Positions 1-8,118 of a stretch of DNA of 64,000 nucleotides are shown one piece after another. The stretch comes from Fodinibius salinus (lineage in GTDB: Bacteria; Bacteroidota; Rhodothermia; Balneolales; Balneolaceae): assembly GCF_008124865.1 (NCBI RefSeq), contig NZ_VNHY01000002.1, forward strand, positions 434,001 through 498,000, in the 5' to 3' direction. The position numbers were made by a program, and so were the translations under genes. Positions within the stretch are counted from its first letter, which is position 1; every line of letters begins with the position of its first letter. The notes below the pieces were generated by a model. That model was not told the origin of the DNA and ran no database searches. It saw nothing but the letters and a program-made list of their open reading frames with translations.

Positions 1-1
1 T

Positions 2-70
2 GCCTGGTCTTTGCTCTCGTTTTTGGGGATTTTCACCGTCGTTGGCATCAATATGATTACAGCACAGTAA
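2..70 (+). CDS. C-terminal end of a possible membrane protein (partial)
   Basis: The window opens inside a reading frame that runs 22 codons to a TAA at 68-70. The residues are strongly hydrophobic (AWSLLSFLGIFTVVGINMIT), as expected for the last transmembrane helix of a transporter or other inner-membrane protein. Nothing else of the gene is visible, so no family can be named. The other two forward frames also stay open for part of this stretch, so the call rests only on the hydrophobic pattern and the clean stop before the convergent lipoprotein gene. Confidence 0.3.
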   Translation, partial: AWSLLSFLGIFTVVGINMITAQ

Positions 71-108
71 CCCCAATTTCTTAGTAAGCGTAGCTAAATA
101 ATATTGCG

Positions 109-534
109 CTACTCTTGCATTCGGGTCCAGTTCTCAATTTCAATAAATTGGGTTTGACCATCCTTCAAATTATAGACCAACCGGTCCGACAACGCTACAT
201 CATCTGAGGTCTTCACTAACAACGAAGAAGCAATAACAATACGAGCATTGATAACAACGGTAGAGTCTGTCTTCTGTGTCATCTTCGGTTTAGATGACTT
301 GCGCTGATTATAGATAACAGAGGAGGGCGATGCACTATCGGGCCAGTTTTTAACAGTCAAGGTAATATCAACTCCTTTTTCGGGCACATCAGAGTTTTGC
401 TTCGGCGGATCCGACCATTTGGCGTATTTAGCAGTTACAATCTGCATTTCTGGTTTTTGCGTAGTATGTTTAGTGGAAGAGCAGCTAACAACGGCAAATA
501 ACAACAGTAAAAAACTAACAATGCTCGTTTTCAT
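109..534 (-). CDS. Small lipoprotein of unknown function
   Basis: A 141-residue protein with a short charged start, a hydrophobic core and a lipobox ending VVSC at Cys18, so probably a lipid-anchored envelope protein. The mature part is polar, with a predicted beta-rich pattern around VDITLTVKNW and STVVINARIVIASSLLV. No catalytic motif or known family is recognised. It is transcribed away from the S41 peptidase gene, with which it shares a 77-bp divergent intergenic region. ATG start; the signal peptide begins directly at it, which supports the start. Confidence 0.7.
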   Translation of the reverse strand: MKTSIVSFLLLLFAVVSCSSTKHTTQKPEMQIVTAKYAKWSDPPKQNSDVPEKGVDITLTVKNWPDSASPSSVIYNQRKSSKPKMTQKTDSTVVINARIVIASSLLVKTSDDVALSDRLVYNLKDGQTQFIEIENWTRMQE

Positions 535-611
535 AACATAAGATCTTATTAATTAGATGCATCTATTAATATAACCAAGATATTTCAACGTACTAACTTA
601 ATGAATGTGAT

Positions 612-2108
612 ATGAAAAAAGTAAGTATTTTATCTCTGGCATTCCTAGTTGCAGTCATTGTAACGGGCTGCGGGGATGATCCAACTAGCTCAGAGTCAGA
701 AGACGTCTCCTCTAAAAAACAGTTTGTCTATAATGCAATGAACTACTGGTATTACTGGCAGGGAGATGTGCCAGCACTTGCTGACAATCGATTTTCCAAC
801 AATCAGAAGTTGAGCAGCTTTTTACAGGGCTTTTCTGATGCAGAGCAGCTCTTTAATGCCCTGCAATATTCCGAGGACGAATTTTCTTTCTTTATCGATG
901 ATTATGAGGAGTTCGCAGACCAACAGGACGGTATTAATGCAGCCTTGGGAGTAAATTATGGCTTCATCGGTTTTCAAAACAGTAACGATATTGTCGGTTA
1001 CGCGCGATACATTATATCTGGTTCCCCGGCTGACGATGCTGGGTTACAACGGCTGGATCTATTTACGAAAGTAGATGGCACAGATTTAAATACAAGCAAT
1101 TATCGTCAGTTGCTATCCGACAATTCCGCCCATACCCTAACGCTTGCAACGATTAAAGAAACTTCGCAGGGTGTTGCCTTTGAAGATTCAACCCAAAAAT
1201 CAATCCAATCCGAAAAGGTGATAGAAAATCCAATCTATCTTTCTACGGTCATTGATACCAGCAATACCAAAATTGGATATATGATGTATAATGCCTTTCA
1301 GGATAATTCGCACCATGACCTGAATAGTGCATTCAATGATTTTAACAACCAAAATATTGATGAGCTTATCCTCGACCTACGTTATAACGGGGGCGGTACT
1401 ATCTTGACAAGTCAGCTTCTTTCTAGCCTTATATCAGGGTTAGACAACTCTAGTAAGTTTGGTGAGTTTTCCTATAACCAGAAGCGATCTGATCAAAATG
1501 AATCCGTATACTTTCTAGATAAAGTCCCTCTACAAAACGGTGAAGGGGATTTTGAACGCAACGATCAGGGAGAGTTTGTCAACACAGAACCCATGAATGA
1601 TCTGGGGCTCAATAAGGTGTATGTATTAACCAGCGGAGGAACCGCCTCGGCCAGCGAAGCACTCATCAACAGCCTTAACCCATTCATTGATGTTATTCTT
1701 ATCGGAACCCAGACGGTCGGCAAAGACCAAGGGTCTCTTACCTTATATGATGCGCCTGAACCTTATCTCAACAAGGATAAGGCCAACCCCGACCACAAAA
1801 AAGCCATTCAACCCATTGTTTTAAAAATTGTGAATTCAGCAGGTGACGATTATCCCGATGGATTTACTCCCTCTGCCAGTAACAATATTAGCGAATTAAC
1901 GGTTGAAAATATCCAAAAAAAGCCCGCTATCGGGAGTCCTGATGATCCTCTTTTGGGACGTGCTCTCAGTCTAATTACAGGGCAGTCGAAGTTCCAACAA
2001 TCGTCACCTTCTCTGTCGGGCTCGCAAATGATGAAAGAGCAAAAGGACTTTTCGCCCCAGGGAATGTACCTGCTGCCTGAACAGGCTCAATTTCTGTTTG
2101 GAAACTAG
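612..2108 (+). CDS. S41 family C-terminal processing peptidase, lipoprotein
   Basis: A 498-residue serine peptidase of the tail-specific (CtpA/Prc-like) S41 family. A lipobox ending VTGC places the lipidated Cys at residue 20, so the enzyme is probably anchored to an envelope membrane. A PDZ-like segment around residues 115-180 contains GSPADDAGLQRLD, the usual peptide-tail binding fold. The catalytic core follows: ELILDLRYNGGG at 251-262, then GGTASASE with the likely nucleophile Ser346, and GTQTVGKDQGS with Lys371, the 25-residue Ser-Lys spacing of the family. The family cleaves unfolded or C-terminally marked envelope proteins; the substrate here is unknown. The gene stands alone on the plus strand with no strong Shine-Dalgarno. 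Confidence 0.9.
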   Translation: MKKVSILSLAFLVAVIVTGCGDDPTSSESEDVSSKKQFVYNAMNYWYYWQGDVPALADNRFSNNQKLSSFLQGFSDAEQLFNALQYSEDEFSFFIDDYEEFADQQDGINAALGVNYGFIGFQNSNDIVGYARYIISGSPADDAGLQRLDLFTKVDGTDLNTSNYRQLLSDNSAHTLTLATIKETSQGVAFEDSTQKSIQSEKVIENPIYLSTVIDTSNTKIGYMMYNAFQDNSHHDLNSAFNDFNNQNIDELILDLRYNGGGTILTSQLLSSLISGLDNSSKFGEFSYNQKRSDQNESVYFLDKVPLQNGEGDFERNDQGEFVNTEPMNDLGLNKVYVLTSGGTASASEALINSLNPFIDVILIGTQTVGKDQGSLTLYDAPEPYLNKDKANPDHKKAIQPIVLKIVNSAGDDYPDGFTPSASNNISELTVENIQKKPAIGSPDDPLLGRALSLITGQSKFQQSSPSLSGSQMMKEQKDFSPQGMYLLPEQAQFLFGN

Positions 2109-2197
2109 GCACCAAGTCAGGGGTCCAACGGTTTTGAGGTTTGAAACAATACATGATGTATATTCTTTAAATAATAAAAGGCAAAGGAATGTTTATC

Positions 2198-2617
2198 ATG
2201 TATAAGATTTTAACTCTTGCTCTTTTAGCATTATCGATGTTGTTTTCTTCGTGCGGAATCAACACGAGTGGCAATATAAACAAAGAGGTCACTTTTGAAT
2301 TTCAAACAACGGGAGATGAGCATTTTTTTGCGCAAACAACCGACCAAGAGCTAATAAAAAGAGTACGTCAACAGCTTTCTCTGCCTCAGTCAGAACGAGA
2401 TTTATTTATAAACGGAACTATAGCACGAGGACAAGAAGCTAATAATGGCTGGAGCTGGCATTTTATATCCAACGAGTGGGAGCTTACAGAAGCAGCCATC
2501 GAAGTTTGTGACGGGCGCCCCAGCATGGTAGAACAAAATATTGACTACTGGGTAGATGATGTGGGTCGTTTTTGCCCCTATAGTTCGTTTGTCGTTCGAG
2601 AAGTTTCTTCAAACTGA
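2198..2617 (+). CDS. Small lipoprotein of unknown function
   Basis: About 139 residues starting MYKILTLALLALSMLFSSC, a lipoprotein signal with the lipidated Cys at residue 19. An in-frame ATG lies nine bases upstream at 2189, but the purine run AAAGGA at 2183-2188 is well spaced only for the start at 2198. The mature part carries a polar domain with paired tryptophans (NNGWSWHFISNEWELTE) and three further cysteines (ACD..., RFCPY), which could form disulphides in the periplasm. The pattern resembles small BPTI-like or secreted lipoproteins called hypothetical in other bacteria; no function can be given. Confidence 0.65.
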   Translation: MYKILTLALLALSMLFSSCGINTSGNINKEVTFEFQTTGDEHFFAQTTDQELIKRVRQQLSLPQSERDLFINGTIARGQEANNGWSWHFISNEWELTEAAIEVCDGRPSMVEQNIDYWVDDVGRFCPYSSFVVREVSSN

Positions 2618-2737
2618 CAGATGAGGTTTCTGTTTTAAGATATCTGCCAATAATCTTTCTGCTGCTATTGACTCAAAAAACATATCTTCTTATTTAACTA
2701 TCGGTTTTCTTAATCCTAAAAATAACTACATAACACA

Positions 2738-3274
2738 ATGAATACGCTGCTTAATAACAACATTTCCAGCGCACTGTTAATGATATTAGTGGTCACAATT
2801 ACGGCTTGTGGCGGGAATACTAACAAGAAGGAAAAGACAAAGACTGAAACAAAACAACGGCCTTCCATTAGCCAAGCAGATTCTACTGCTACTCCTGATG
2901 CAAAGCTGAACATCAATACCGCATCGGGTGAAGCGTTCCAAAATATTCCCAATGTCGGGGACAATATGGAACACGAGTTTGAGGAGTATCGACCGTATGT
3001 GAGTATTCAACAATTCCGCAAAGAGATTGCCAAATATGTGGACTCAAGCCAGGTTGCGGCTTATGAGCAATATATTTTTGTGCCTATTCACCGCAATGAC
3101 AGCGATGCAGCTACGGTAATGCAAATTCCGGGCTTGGATAAATCCGAAACGGAAGAGCTGCTTGCCAAACGTCCATTTGATAGTAATCAATCCTTTTTAG
3201 ATTCGTTATCTTCATACGTTGATGAAGAAGAATTAACAACAGCTGAAAGTTACCTCAAGACCGAATCTGAATAG
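2738..3274 (+). CDS. Helix-hairpin-helix (ComEA-like) lipoprotein
   Basis: A 178-residue envelope protein: signal peptide with lipobox TITAC (Cys24), a lysine/threonine-rich linker, then a helix-hairpin-helix pair. The first copy, LNINTASGEAFQNIPNVGDN at about residues 53-72, matches the ComEA pattern of an N-terminal INTA box followed by a GxG hairpin. A second, weaker copy is MQIPGLDKSETEELLAKRPF near residues 127-146. ComEA proteins bind incoming DNA during natural transformation, but many lipoproteins of this clade use the fold without that role, so DNA uptake is only a possibility. It lies 5 bp upstream of a membrane protein gene, probably co-transcribed. Confidence 0.75.
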   Translation: MNTLLNNNISSALLMILVVTITACGGNTNKKEKTKTETKQRPSISQADSTATPDAKLNINTASGEAFQNIPNVGDNMEHEFEEYRPYVSIQQFRKEIAKYVDSSQVAAYEQYIFVPIHRNDSDAATVMQIPGLDKSETEELLAKRPFDSNQSFLDSLSSYVDEEELTTAESYLKTESE

Positions 3275-3279
3275 TATTT

Positions 3280-3711
3280 ATGTCGGACCAAGTAACGCTA
3301 CAGCGGCTGCGCCTTTTTCTACTGGGCGTGGTCGCTTTTATTTTTTTAATAACCCCTTTTGAACTTGTACTGCTCGAACATACCGAGGAGCTATTTCAAT
3401 GGGTACCGTTTGTCGTTTCAGGGTTAGGATTACTGGCGATAGCCGGTGCATGGTTTAGTCCCGGTAAAAAATCACTAAGGATTTTGCGCTGGGTAATGTT
3501 GTTGGTAGCCCTAACCAGTATTGCCGGGGTCTATTTCCATTTTAGCAGCAACCTGTCTTTTACACGTGAAATAAACCCCTCTTTTTCATTTTGGGAATCT
3601 ATTTGGCCCGCTATGAAGGGGTCTTCTCCATTGCTTGCATCGGGCATTCTTTTTCTGGCAAGTATTCTAGGCTTGGCGGCTACCTATAAACACCCAGAGA
3701 TAAAAGAATAG
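3280..3711 (+). CDS. Small integral membrane protein, four predicted helices
   Basis: A 143-residue protein with four hydrophobic segments: roughly residues 10-31, 40-58, 67-85 and 113-132. Short charged loops lie between them. No catalytic or transport motif is recognised, and the family is unknown to me. It follows the helix-hairpin-helix lipoprotein by only 5 bp on the same strand, so the two are likely one transcript and may act together at the inner membrane. The following 411 bp are non-coding, so the transcript probably ends here. Confidence 0.65.
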   Translation: MSDQVTLQRLRLFLLGVVAFIFLITPFELVLLEHTEELFQWVPFVVSGLGLLAIAGAWFSPGKKSLRILRWVMLLVALTSIAGVYFHFSSNLSFTREINPSFSFWESIWPAMKGSSPLLASGILFLASILGLAATYKHPEIKE

Positions 3712-4122
3712 TTGCATCAATCAATCTTGGATATTTTTCCAATTATTGAACCCACTAAATCATACTCTTTGTCTTCTGAGGTAAGCCAAACATTGCGCTA
3801 TATATATCTTTGTATTTCTTTCAAGCGGCTGGACGGAGCTTCCGACAAACAATTAACGGGAAACAGTATCCCTAAATAGGTACAGTTCATACTGATTTTT
3901 TAACTCTCTTCATGTATAGCACCTGACTGTCATAAAAGAATTCTACAATAGGATTGTAACACTACCGGTGGGGCAGGAGTGTATTCACTCATGGATGGTT
4001 ATTATTATTTAATAATGAATGTGGCGGATAAGTACAGTAGTTTCCAGTGCTTTATAAACTATTATTGCACTGATTTTTACGAATTGTATTTACAGGAAAT
4101 TGCTTAATAAAAACGCATTATT
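3712..4122. other. Intergenic region, no gene seen
   Basis: 411 bp without a supportable reading frame on either strand. It must hold the promoter of the DUF72 gene on its right side. It is AT-rich with no clear hairpin, repeat or recognisable operator. Confidence 0.5.
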
Positions 4123-5019
4123 ATGAAGTTTGGCAGTGTTGACGATCCCGGACAAGTTGATTTTGCACTTCCGGAAGACCATCCTCAAACAGAAACTGTT
4201 CTCAATGAAAACGGCAATCCAGGAGATCTTGATATCTATGTGGGGTGTGCCAAGTGGAACAGCAAAGATTTGAAAGACTTTTATCCCAAAGGGACCAGTG
4301 ATGAGCTAACCTATTATAGCAAGCAATTCAATTGTGTGGAGTTCAATGCTACGTTTTATAATATTTTTGATGAGGACCAGGTGAAGCAGTGGCATGACAA
4401 AGTACCGGCTGATTTTAAGTTTTTCCCAAAGGTAAATCGCTATATTAGTCACCTTAAGTGGCTAAATGATATCGAAGAGCGCACGGACGATTTTATCGAT
4501 AGCATTGTGCATTTTAAAGAAAAGTTGGGCACCACCTTTTTACAGCTACGCGGTAAGTTTCGTCCGAAATTTTTTGACCGCGTACAAAATTTTGTGGAAT
4601 ACTGGCCCGAGGGCATTCCGCTGGCGGTAGAATTCCGTCACCCTGATTGGTTTGATGACGAAGGCGTAGCAAATGAGCTTTATGCACTCTTTGAAGAAAA
4701 CAATATAGCAAATGTAATTACCGATACGGCCGGGCGTCGTGATCTGCTACATATGCGTCTCACCAATAATGAAGCGTTTGTACGGTATGTCGGGGCTAAT
4801 CATCCTACCGACGTGTCGCGACTGGATGAGTGGGTAGAACGTCTAAAAACCTGGCGTGAGCAGGGGATCGAAAACATTCACTTCTTTGTGCACCAGAATA
4901 AAGAGAAGAAGTCACCGCAATTGGCTGCTCATTTTATTCACCAATTCAATGAAGTGATGAATACGGAGATGGATCTGCCGGATCTTAAGAGAAGTGAAGG
5001 ACAGGGTGATCTGTTTTAG
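4123..5019 (+). CDS. DUF72 (YecE-like) family protein
   Basis: A 298-residue protein of the DUF72 family, a TIM-barrel-like fold of unknown biochemical role found widely in bacteria. Hallmarks in order: IYVGCAKWNSKDLKDFYP (residues about 38-55), the YYSKQFNCVEFNATFY block, FKFFPKVNRYISH, the substrate-side strand FLQLRGKF, PLAVEFRHPDW, and the late VRYVGAN and IENIHFFVHQNKEK segments. The first 35 residues, before the conserved core, look like a clade-specific extension. It is a single-gene unit. Sure of the family, not of the function. Confidence 0.85.
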   Translation: MKFGSVDDPGQVDFALPEDHPQTETVLNENGNPGDLDIYVGCAKWNSKDLKDFYPKGTSDELTYYSKQFNCVEFNATFYNIFDEDQVKQWHDKVPADFKFFPKVNRYISHLKWLNDIEERTDDFIDSIVHFKEKLGTTFLQLRGKFRPKFFDRVQNFVEYWPEGIPLAVEFRHPDWFDDEGVANELYALFEENNIANVITDTAGRRDLLHMRLTNNEAFVRYVGANHPTDVSRLDEWVERLKTWREQGIENIHFFVHQNKEKKSPQLAAHFIHQFNEVMNTEMDLPDLKRSEGQGDLF

Positions 5020-5126
5020 TTGTTAGCTGATAACAATATGGCAAACAATTACTGGGAAGCCCCAAGCACACACTGCTATCCGAGAAGTTGCCGTAATGCT
5101 TAAAAATCCTTCTTTGAGGAGAATGG

Positions 5127-5152
5127 CCCAATTCGTGTATTATTGAATTGGG
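5127..5152. repeat. Inverted repeat (8-bp perfect stem) between convergent genes
   Basis: CCCAATTC at 5127-5134 and GAATTGGG at 5145-5152 form a perfect 8-bp stem with a 10-nt loop. It lies in the 242-bp gap between two convergent genes. No T-run follows on either side, so it may be a Rho-independent-like pause hairpin or a transcript-end stabiliser rather than a standard terminator. Confidence 0.45.
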
Positions 5153-5261
5153 TCGGGAGGTGTTATGCTAGTTCGGGAATTCTCCACCTTTCCTCAATCT
5201 ACGACAATGTCTTTACATTTCTAGTGTTAATCTCTGATATCCAACTAACAAATTACCTTTC

Positions 5262-5858
5262 TTACATAACCAACCATACAGCTACAATCAGAAGCATAAT
5301 CCCAAAAACAATATTTTGGGTCCGGATGGCTTTGTCCGATACAAAGAAGCGTGATAGGATATCTCCGCCAAGTATCCACAAGCTGTTGCTAGTGGCACCG
5401 GTTACCAAAAGGAGGATGGTCATTAGCCAGATTTCTGCAGAAATACTCTGACTATCAAGCATGACCGAGTACATCAGGATAAGCATAGTGAGAAGCTTGC
5501 CATTGAGGGCCGAAAGAATGAATTCGGATTTGAACCCTAGCTTTGGGGGCGTTGCATCACCAGTATTACTTTTCGGTGGGAGTAAAAACTTTACAGCAAG
5601 AAATAAAATATAAGCGGCTCCGGCATATTGTAAACCATCGACAATAAAGGGATAAGAAGAGATGAGAGTGTTAGCACCATAACCAATAAGCAGTGAATAT
5701 ATTATTGCAGGCAGGGTTAACCCAACGATAAAAGGCAGTGATTTTCGGTAGCCCTGGGTGGCCCCCAGCGAAGCCCCCATAACATTAGCCGGACCGGCAC
5801 TTAATGTCATAGGTAGCATTAGCAGGAACCATTTCGCAAAGTTGAATTCACTAAGCAT
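5262..5858 (-). CDS. LysE/RhtB family exporter
   Basis: About 199 residues of an integral membrane protein with six hydrophobic segments. The first carries the LysE-family pattern (MLPMTLSAGPANVMGASLGATQGYRKSLPFIVGLT). The family exports amino acids or small metabolites; the substrate is unknown. I start it at the ATG ending at 5858 (MLSEFNFAKW), because this gives the usual length of about 200 residues. The frame is open a further 57 codons upstream, with a polar sequence unlike the family. No good Shine-Dalgarno decides between the starts. Confidence 0.75.
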   Translation of the reverse strand: MLSEFNFAKWFLLMLPMTLSAGPANVMGASLGATQGYRKSLPFIVGLTLPAIIYSLLIGYGANTLISSYPFIVDGLQYAGAAYILFLAVKFLLPPKSNTGDATPPKLGFKSEFILSALNGKLLTMLILMYSVMLDSQSISAEIWLMTILLLVTGATSNSLWILGGDILSRFFVSDKAIRTQNIVFGIMLLIVAVWLVM

Positions 5859-6569
5859 GACAGGTAGTACTATTTCAATTATTAGATTCTTGGTCGGCTT
5901 ATCAAGGCTGATAAAAGTGAAGGGACGAGGAGCGTTATTACGCTTATTTTCTTTCCATTGAAGATATTGCTTATACATACAATTTCCATACGTCCGATAT
6001 CCTTTTTGTAGTGTCTCTTCTTTGTACAAAAGAAGATCCTATTTGGGGCTTCAGCCGTTTTTCCGATGGTACATTTAAGACACAATACTACCCACAGTCT
6101 TCAGGTTAGAACACCTAAAAAAGATAAAAATAAAGTTGGTTTTTTGGACAGTTCTATAAGTACCTAACGGTCTGTCAGTTAGCTTTTCAACAGGTAGAAG
6201 ACTCGAAAAAATAAAGACCAACAATTATATCCAGGTTTTTATTTATTGAGATCCACCGGACGACGGATAGGATGACAAGGGGTTGGGATTTTAAAAATTG
6301 GGGATCTGGAGGCCAAAGCTTGGGAAAAGTAGTTTGAGATAATGACTAATGTAGAAAAGCAATTCCTGATGTAAAACTATAAAGAGATCAAAATTTAGCT
6401 TTCCCTATGCTACATAGCCTTGGAGTAGTACTAGTGAGCTTTTTTGTTCCCAGCTTGCTGGTCCCGAACCCTAGCAGGATTGGGTAATTAACAATGGACA
6501 CACCTAATAATAGCATATAGATATACTGAAAAGATACTTTACCAGACTTGGCTCATGGTTAATGTTGTT
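5859..6569. other. 711-bp region without a convincing gene
   Basis: The region between the exporter start and the end of the Nramp-like gene is AT-rich and shows only short, family-less frames. It holds one notable palindrome at 6164-6182. The 5' part up to 6029 is an open extension of the exporter frame. Confidence 0.45.
6164..6182. promoter_or_regulatory. Imperfect 19-bp palindrome, possible TetR-type operator
   Basis: CTAACGGTCTGTCAGTTAG has 5-bp perfect arms and an interior in which every other base is symmetric (CTAACnGnCnGnCnGTTAG). TetR-family operators commonly have this length and alternating GnCnG centre. It sits about 300 bp upstream of the exporter start. No TetR gene is in the window, so the assignment is only by look. 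Confidence 0.35.
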
Positions 6570-7877
6570 TTATCCAAAGGGGATAATCCAGTAAATATAA
6601 AGTAATGCAAAACCAGTGAGGAAAATAATACCACTCCAGCTAAGCCACTTGAGCCAAGGTTTAGGTTCGCAGTCAGCTGGCATATGTTCAGCTGTTACTA
6701 AGCGGTAATTAAGATATGCCAGTACCGGGGCCGTTAAGAATGAGAGCGTCGTTGCCAAGTCTACCATTAAGGTAAAAGAGTCGCCCAGAAAATAAAGCAC
6801 ACCCAGAGAAAGAGCTGATATGACTACGAGTAAAATTCGATATAGCTGAAGATTATCTTTTTCATCAAAGGTTTGGGGCATAAGTACTTCCAACATGCGC
6901 CGGCTCACCCGGGGATAGGCATCGGTAACGGTTAGGGTGGTGCTAAACATTGTTGTAAAAGCACAAATTACAATAATAACATAGGCCCAATTACCAAGAC
7001 TTTCAGTGTAAAGACCAATAAGCTGGCTGGCAAAGACTGCACCACTGCTGGCATATTCTTCTCCGCTTCCGTACATCACCAGTGCCCCAAGCGCCAAAAA
7101 GCCCAGGGAAAGAAAAGCCGCACCTATATATCCGATATTAAAATCAAACAGCGACTCTTTGAGCTTCGGTTTGTAATTCGTTTGCTCTTCCCGCTCCAGT
7201 GTCCACAACGAATGCCAAGCTGCCGCGTCGATAGGAATAGGCATCCATCCCATCAGCGCAATCAAAAATGATACGCCTGCAACATCCCAGATGCTGGGGT
7301 AATAATTGATATGGCTTTGCGTACCGCCTTCAAACAACGCAGCAACAACAGCTACAATAGTGGAAACAGCCAGCACTGCCATAATAAGCTTAATGGCTCC
7401 ATCGAGGGCCGAGTACTGTCCCGACATCAACAGGACTATACAAATGACCAACAAAATAGCACTCCATGCCAACGGTGACAGGGCAATACCGGTAAGTTCG
7501 GCTGCAAGACTGGCACTTACAATGGTAACGGCAGCCTGCACTGCAAACATAGTTCCGATAGTAAAAACCACAAAAATACCGATGGCCCATTTACCCAATC
7601 GGTCATACCCCTCAATCATACTTTCCCCTGTGGCTATGGCATAACGGGGGCCGTATTCCAAAAAAGGATACTTAAAAAAGTTAGCCAGCAAAACAGCCCA
7701 AACAAGTGCCCATCCGTAGGTTGCACCAGCACGAGTGGATTGCACCAAATGTGAAACACCAATAGCCGCTGCTGCCATCAATAGACCAGGACCTAAACTT
7801 TGTTTAATTCCTTCCCAACTACTTTGTTCTTCTTGATATTTGTCTTCAGCGATGTGATCCATTTCTTCCATACGCAT
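6570..7877 (-). CDS. Nramp-like transporter lacking the canonical DPGN motif
   Basis: A 435-residue inner-membrane protein with about 11 hydrophobic segments and the Nramp family start GPGLLMAAAAIGVSHLVQSTRAGATYGW (in pieces, residues 29-56). Classical Nramp metal transporters have DPGN in helix 1 and MPH in helix 6. Here helix 1 reads IGVSH at 39-43 in place of DPGN, and helix 6 reads GWMPIPIDAAAWHS. The metal-binding Asp and Asn are therefore missing at their usual places, so Mn/Fe transport cannot be assumed. Such divergent members are frequent in Bacteroidota and have unknown substrates. The gene is alone, facing away from the baeRF gene. Confidence 0.8.
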   Translation of the reverse strand: MRMEEMDHIAEDKYQEEQSSWEGIKQSLGPGLLMAAAAIGVSHLVQSTRAGATYGWALVWAVLLANFFKYPFLEYGPRYAIATGESMIEGYDRLGKWAIGIFVVFTIGTMFAVQAAVTIVSASLAAELTGIALSPLAWSAILLVICIVLLMSGQYSALDGAIKLIMAVLAVSTIVAVVAALFEGGTQSHINYYPSIWDVAGVSFLIALMGWMPIPIDAAAWHSLWTLEREEQTNYKPKLKESLFDFNIGYIGAAFLSLGFLALGALVMYGSGEEYASSGAVFASQLIGLYTESLGNWAYVIIVICAFTTMFSTTLTVTDAYPRVSRRMLEVLMPQTFDEKDNLQLYRILLVVISALSLGVLYFLGDSFTLMVDLATTLSFLTAPVLAYLNYRLVTAEHMPADCEPKPWLKWLSWSGIIFLTGFALLYIYWIIPFG

Positions 7878-8118
7878 TTTTTAATAAATGTTCCCGACGT
7901 TGAAACAACGATAATAAATTTGTGTATGAAATTAAATGCATGCTCACCTCAATTGTTAAAAACATAAATCAAGCAAAATTGCTTAAAGATTATACTATGT
8001 ACAGCTTTATTTATATACTCCATTATAGTTGTGCATCGAGGCCGGCTGTGAATTCGATAATGGCTGAATATTTGGTGCTGCTAAAACTGTTTTACTCATT
8101 TAATAATTGGAGGTAACT

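Noticed and set aside
5143-5451. 102-codon plus-strand frame
   Set aside because: It runs opposite and into the LysE-type gene and reads as antisense of it.
7922-8116. 64-codon plus-strand frame upstream of the baeRF gene
   Set aside because: No Shine-Dalgarno and no likeness; it overlaps the leader and Shine-Dalgarno of the baeRF gene.
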